Source: Stappia indica (GTDB taxonomy: Bacteria > Pseudomonadota > Alphaproteobacteria > Rhizobiales > Stappiaceae). From it: 64,000 bases of DNA. Every line of letters starts with the position of its first letter. Position 1 is the first letter of the stretch. The stretch lies in NCBI RefSeq assembly GCF_009789575.1, contig NZ_CP046908.1:806001-870000 (forward strand). The letters are read 5' to 3'. A model generated the notes under the pieces. That model saw nothing but the letters and a program-made list of their open reading frames with translations. It searched no databases and had not been told where the DNA came from. Below, piece after piece: positions 61,892 through 64,000 of this stretch. A program made the translations under genes and the position numbers.

Positions 61892-62098
61892 TCAGGCGGC
61901 TTTGGTTTCATGGTTGATTGAAGCCTGTTTTGAGCTCGCTGTCAGCGGTTCTCTCATCGGTTTCTGCGTTGGCTGCGATGCCCTGCAGAGCAGTCCGTCG
62001 ATGAGGGCCTGAAGCGGCGTTCGCTCGTTCATGTTGCGGCGCTGATGCGGGCGTTTGGTGTTGTATGTGACGAGCCAGGTGTCGAGCGCCTTCTGCAT
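61892..62098 (-). pseudogene. IS481-type transposase C-terminal fragment
   Basis: The 68-residue frame MQKALDTWLVTYNTKRPHQRRNMNERTPLQALIDGLL matches in pattern the C-terminal end of IS481/IS3-like transposases (YN..RPHQ..N..TP). The catalytic DDE part is missing. It begins directly at the left terminus of the 270-bp element at 62099, which may have cut it. A remnant of a mobile element next to the low-GC hydrolase gene. Confidence 0.75.
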
Positions 62099-62368
62099 CT
62101 AGGTCGTGAACTCATAATTCTGGCGAGAAACGGTATGCCTGAACCTGATCGGGCACAAGGAGCAAGCCTGCAGGAAACCGTCCGGTTTTCAAGGTCTTGC
62201 GACGCTGTTGCCGGCAGGTTCGCCCAGACCCGAAGGGCGTCGGCCTGACTTCGATCTGCGGCGTCGGATCGCTCGGCCGGGGGACCTGCCCCGGCCATCA
62301 CGCTCCTCCTAGCATATCATTGCCGGGCCAGACGCCGTTTCCCGCACAATTATGAGTCCACGACCTAG
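62099..62368. mobile_element. 270-bp MITE-like element with terminal inverted repeats
   Basis: The ends CTAGGTCGTGAACTCATAAT (from 62099) and, inverted, CTAGGTCGTGGACTCATAAT (to 62368) match at all but one of 21 bases. Similarity (AAACGG) continues inward for about 15 bp. Both ends carry CTAG, which could be a 4-bp target duplication. Inside is no transposase; a 23-kDa-type gene is impossible at this size, though a short frame with AGGAGG upstream exists (62099-62298). It has the form of a non-autonomous derivative of an IS5-like element with CTAG target; family is inferred. Confidence 0.75.
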
Positions 62369-63894
62369 TCGATGGTCCCCGCACCCTCCGGAGCGATGCC
62401 GCTCCCGTTCGTTTGCGTGCCCTCGGTTTCCGGCGCCGCCCCGGCGGAGCCGGCCGCATCCGGCGATGCGGTTCGCTCGAATGCCGCAACGAACATGTTC
62501 TGCGGCACGCTGCCAAGCATGAAGATATCGAGGAGGCCGCGGAACCCGAAGGAACTCAGGAGCAGCGCCCGATCGCCGGAAATCAGGAACAGAAGCTCGC
62601 CATCCTCACCTCCAGACCTGTGGCGAGAATAAAGCCAATCGTCGGGCGAGCCGATCCACTCGTCCAACGACCCGCCGCCCGTTGCCGGAATGGTGTTCGC
62701 GAGAAACGCCTGCAGGTTCGCCTTGTTCGCCTGCTGTTCGGAGTCGAACGTCCAGCCAGGCTGGGCTGCGGTGAACCTGTTCCCGTTGCTTTCGATCTCG
62801 ATGGTCGATGGGATAAGGGCCCATCCGTTCGCCGGGTCCTCGGGTCTCCAGACGCGCAGATGCGGAACGCCGTAATGCGGCTGGCCGACCATCCTCCACT
62901 CCCCCGCGGGGCCTCGGTTCGCCGTAGCCGCCGATGCAGGACCGGTTTCGCCCTCGCCGGCGGCCTGGCTGCCGGAGGCCGGGGGCACGGGCGTGAGAGG
63001 GCCATCGAGCGGCGTCAGAGCGAACACGGGAGAGAACGTGGCGCCATCCAGGTTTTCAATCCGCGCGACGATGGCGATGCCGTCGAACGGAAGCATCCTG
63101 ATGCGCGCCGTCTGGCCGATCTCGGTATAGTCGGCGGAGGTGGCGGCGGTCCCTTCATAGAGGCTGCCGGTCCCGGAAAGCTGCGCATTCATTCGCATCG
63201 CGAACGGATAAAAGGTCTCCGCCACCTTGTGAAAATTGGACAGCATCGGGAAATTGAAAAGCGTGTGGCTGCTGCTTTGCACCGGGATCGCCTGCAGCGT
63301 TCCGTTGATGCTTCCCGGCCCATCGGCGGAAATCGCCGCCTCCAGCCTCAAGCTGCCGAAATCGGCCTGCCAGTTGCCTTCGGCCCACTCAGCGGCGGGG
63401 CTCGGCTTTTCGTCGGTGCGGGTGACCTCGACGCTCGTCGGAAGCTCGCGGCCGCGCCGCGTGCCGAGATGCTGCAATCGCCCCAGTTCGTTGGCGAAGA
63501 AGGCAAGGCGGACCGGGAAATCCTGGCCGAGCCAGTCGGAGCGGAAGGCGCCTTCGTAGAGGGCGACGAACTGACCCGGCTCGGAGGCCAGGCTCAGTTC
63601 GCCCTCGATGGCGAAGGGCCCATCCTTGTCCACCTTCTCGCAGATCCGTTCGACCAGCACCGGCATGTTCTGCGGACAGATGACCTGTCCTCCGACCGGA
63701 CCATGCACAAGGCCGATCACCGGATAGGAGGAGCCGGACGATGGTTCGACATAGAAATCGATGACGAACCCGTAGCCATCGGCAACCCATCGGCCGACGG
63801 GAGACTTCTCCGACTGTGCCTGTGCGGTTGCGCCCGGCAGCAAGACGGAAAACACGCATGCCAGGAGGAAAAGGGCACGACCTACCTTGTTCAT
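62365..63894 (-). CDS. Secreted hypothetical protein, C-terminus at mobile element
   Basis: A 509-residue protein with Sec signal peptide (ALFLLACVFSVLLPGATAQAQ). No transmembrane helix in the mature part, which is beta-rich with GRWVADGYGFVIDFYVEPSS and repeats around GEWRMVGQPHYGVPHL. Low-complexity Gly/Ala/Thr at the C-terminus (AAPETEGTQTNGSGIAPEG). ATG 63894 (MNKVGRALFLL) is preferred over 63984. The TAG stop is inside the terminal CTAG of the 270-bp element, so the original C-terminus may have been longer unless CTAG is a target duplication. No family recognised. Confidence 0.7.
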   Translation of the reverse strand: MNKVGRALFLLACVFSVLLPGATAQAQSEKSPVGRWVADGYGFVIDFYVEPSSGSSYPVIGLVHGPVGGQVICPQNMPVLVERICEKVDKDGPFAIEGELSLASEPGQFVALYEGAFRSDWLGQDFPVRLAFFANELGRLQHLGTRRGRELPTSVEVTRTDEKPSPAAEWAEGNWQADFGSLRLEAAISADGPGSINGTLQAIPVQSSSHTLFNFPMLSNFHKVAETFYPFAMRMNAQLSGTGSLYEGTAATSADYTEIGQTARIRMLPFDGIAIVARIENLDGATFSPVFALTPLDGPLTPVPPASGSQAAGEGETGPASAATANRGPAGEWRMVGQPHYGVPHLRVWRPEDPANGWALIPSTIEIESNGNRFTAAQPGWTFDSEQQANKANLQAFLANTIPATGGGSLDEWIGSPDDWLYSRHRSGGEDGELLFLISGDRALLLSSFGFRGLLDIFMLGSVPQNMFVAAFERTASPDAAGSAGAAPETEGTQTNGSGIAPEGAGTID

Positions 63895-64000
63895 CGTCTC
63901 ACTCCTCATCTTGCACGCAGGTACTGACTTGAAACCCAGCCCATTGCCCCGGAAGGGCCTGCGCTCCTGTCGGCAACGAAACACCAGCCGTCCTGGCAGC
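63895..64000. other. Upstream region of the secreted-protein gene
   Basis: The last 106 bases hold the 5' leader of the minus-strand gene ending at 62365. GAGTGAGACG immediately before the ATG contains GAG, a weak ribosome site. Nothing else is seen. Confidence 0.4.

Noticed and set aside
62105-62150. Apparent continuation of the IS481 transposase across a TAG stop (FRHTVSRQNYEF)
   Set aside because: These bases are the terminal inverted repeat of the 270-bp element, repeated at 62348-62368, so they are not transposase coding sequence.
1-64000. CRISPR arrays, tRNA or rRNA genes
   Set aside because: No regularly spaced repeats, no cloverleaf with CCA-type acceptor and no rRNA-like sequence were seen on either strand.

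Overview
The window is high-GC (roughly 65%), densely packed bacterial chromosome. Gene content (methylcrotonyl-CoA carboxylase pair, NnrU, PCu(A)C, many ABC, TRAP and TTT uptake systems, FCD-type GntR regulators) points to an alphaproteobacterium of the Hyphomicrobiales, perhaps Stappiaceae-like. The family-level placement is inference from protein style, not from a marker gene. No rRNA, tRNA or CRISPR array was found.

Layout. 1-6500: a 5'-truncated unknown gene, an atypical SDR, mccA/mccB for leucine breakdown behind a LiuR-like operator, a GST and a secreted hypothetical protein. 6504-11509: rhodanese, a 43-aa membrane protein with its own terminator, an unusual repeat-bearing intergenic region, a soluble double-PAS chemoreceptor, and a DUF599 membrane protein whose 3' end overlaps that of a class III cyclase. 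11717-15383: the conserved yfgM-like/bamB/der block. 15579-18359: NnrU, PilZ, EamA and nitroreductase genes.

18486-20982 is a rearranged locus. The first 88 bp of a lysR gene occur twice as perfect direct repeats around a 1.5-kb, lower-GC islet that carries one methyltransferase-like gene. The second lysR copy is full length. 21008-24740 is an arsenic cassette (arsR, arsC, acr3, then a second arsR and an MFS gene behind a perfect 19-bp inverted repeat). 24861-32216 holds a small Cys protein with a methyltransferase, an Asp/Glu-type racemase, a cupin regulator, a copper cluster (DUF2946-like, PCu(A)C, PepSY) and an Lrp regulator divergent from a Gate-domain membrane protein.

32226-45462 is a catabolic region for an amino-acid-like compound. 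It contains DUF3830, a hydantoinase-type hydrolase, a split polar-amino-acid ABC transporter, a 969-aa fusion of all three subunits of an HcnABC/OoxABC-type dehydrogenase, a DapA-like lyase, two FCD GntR regulators, a phosphotriesterase homologue, an aspartate dehydrogenase homologue and a degenerate M20 protein. Two near-identical GGTATACC-type operators sit upstream of its separate transporter pieces. 45519-51524 is a second operon with the same dehydrogenase as three separate genes, plus RidA and a TRAP transporter, opposite a LysR regulator. 52686-58417 is a TctABC transporter with a ThDP enzyme and a GntR regulator.

58460-64000: the TIGR02588/TIGR02587 pair, a low-GC Abhydrolase_9-type gene, an IS481-type remnant, a 270-bp MITE-like element with near-perfect terminal inverted repeats, and a large secreted protein whose stop codon lies in the element's terminal CTAG.
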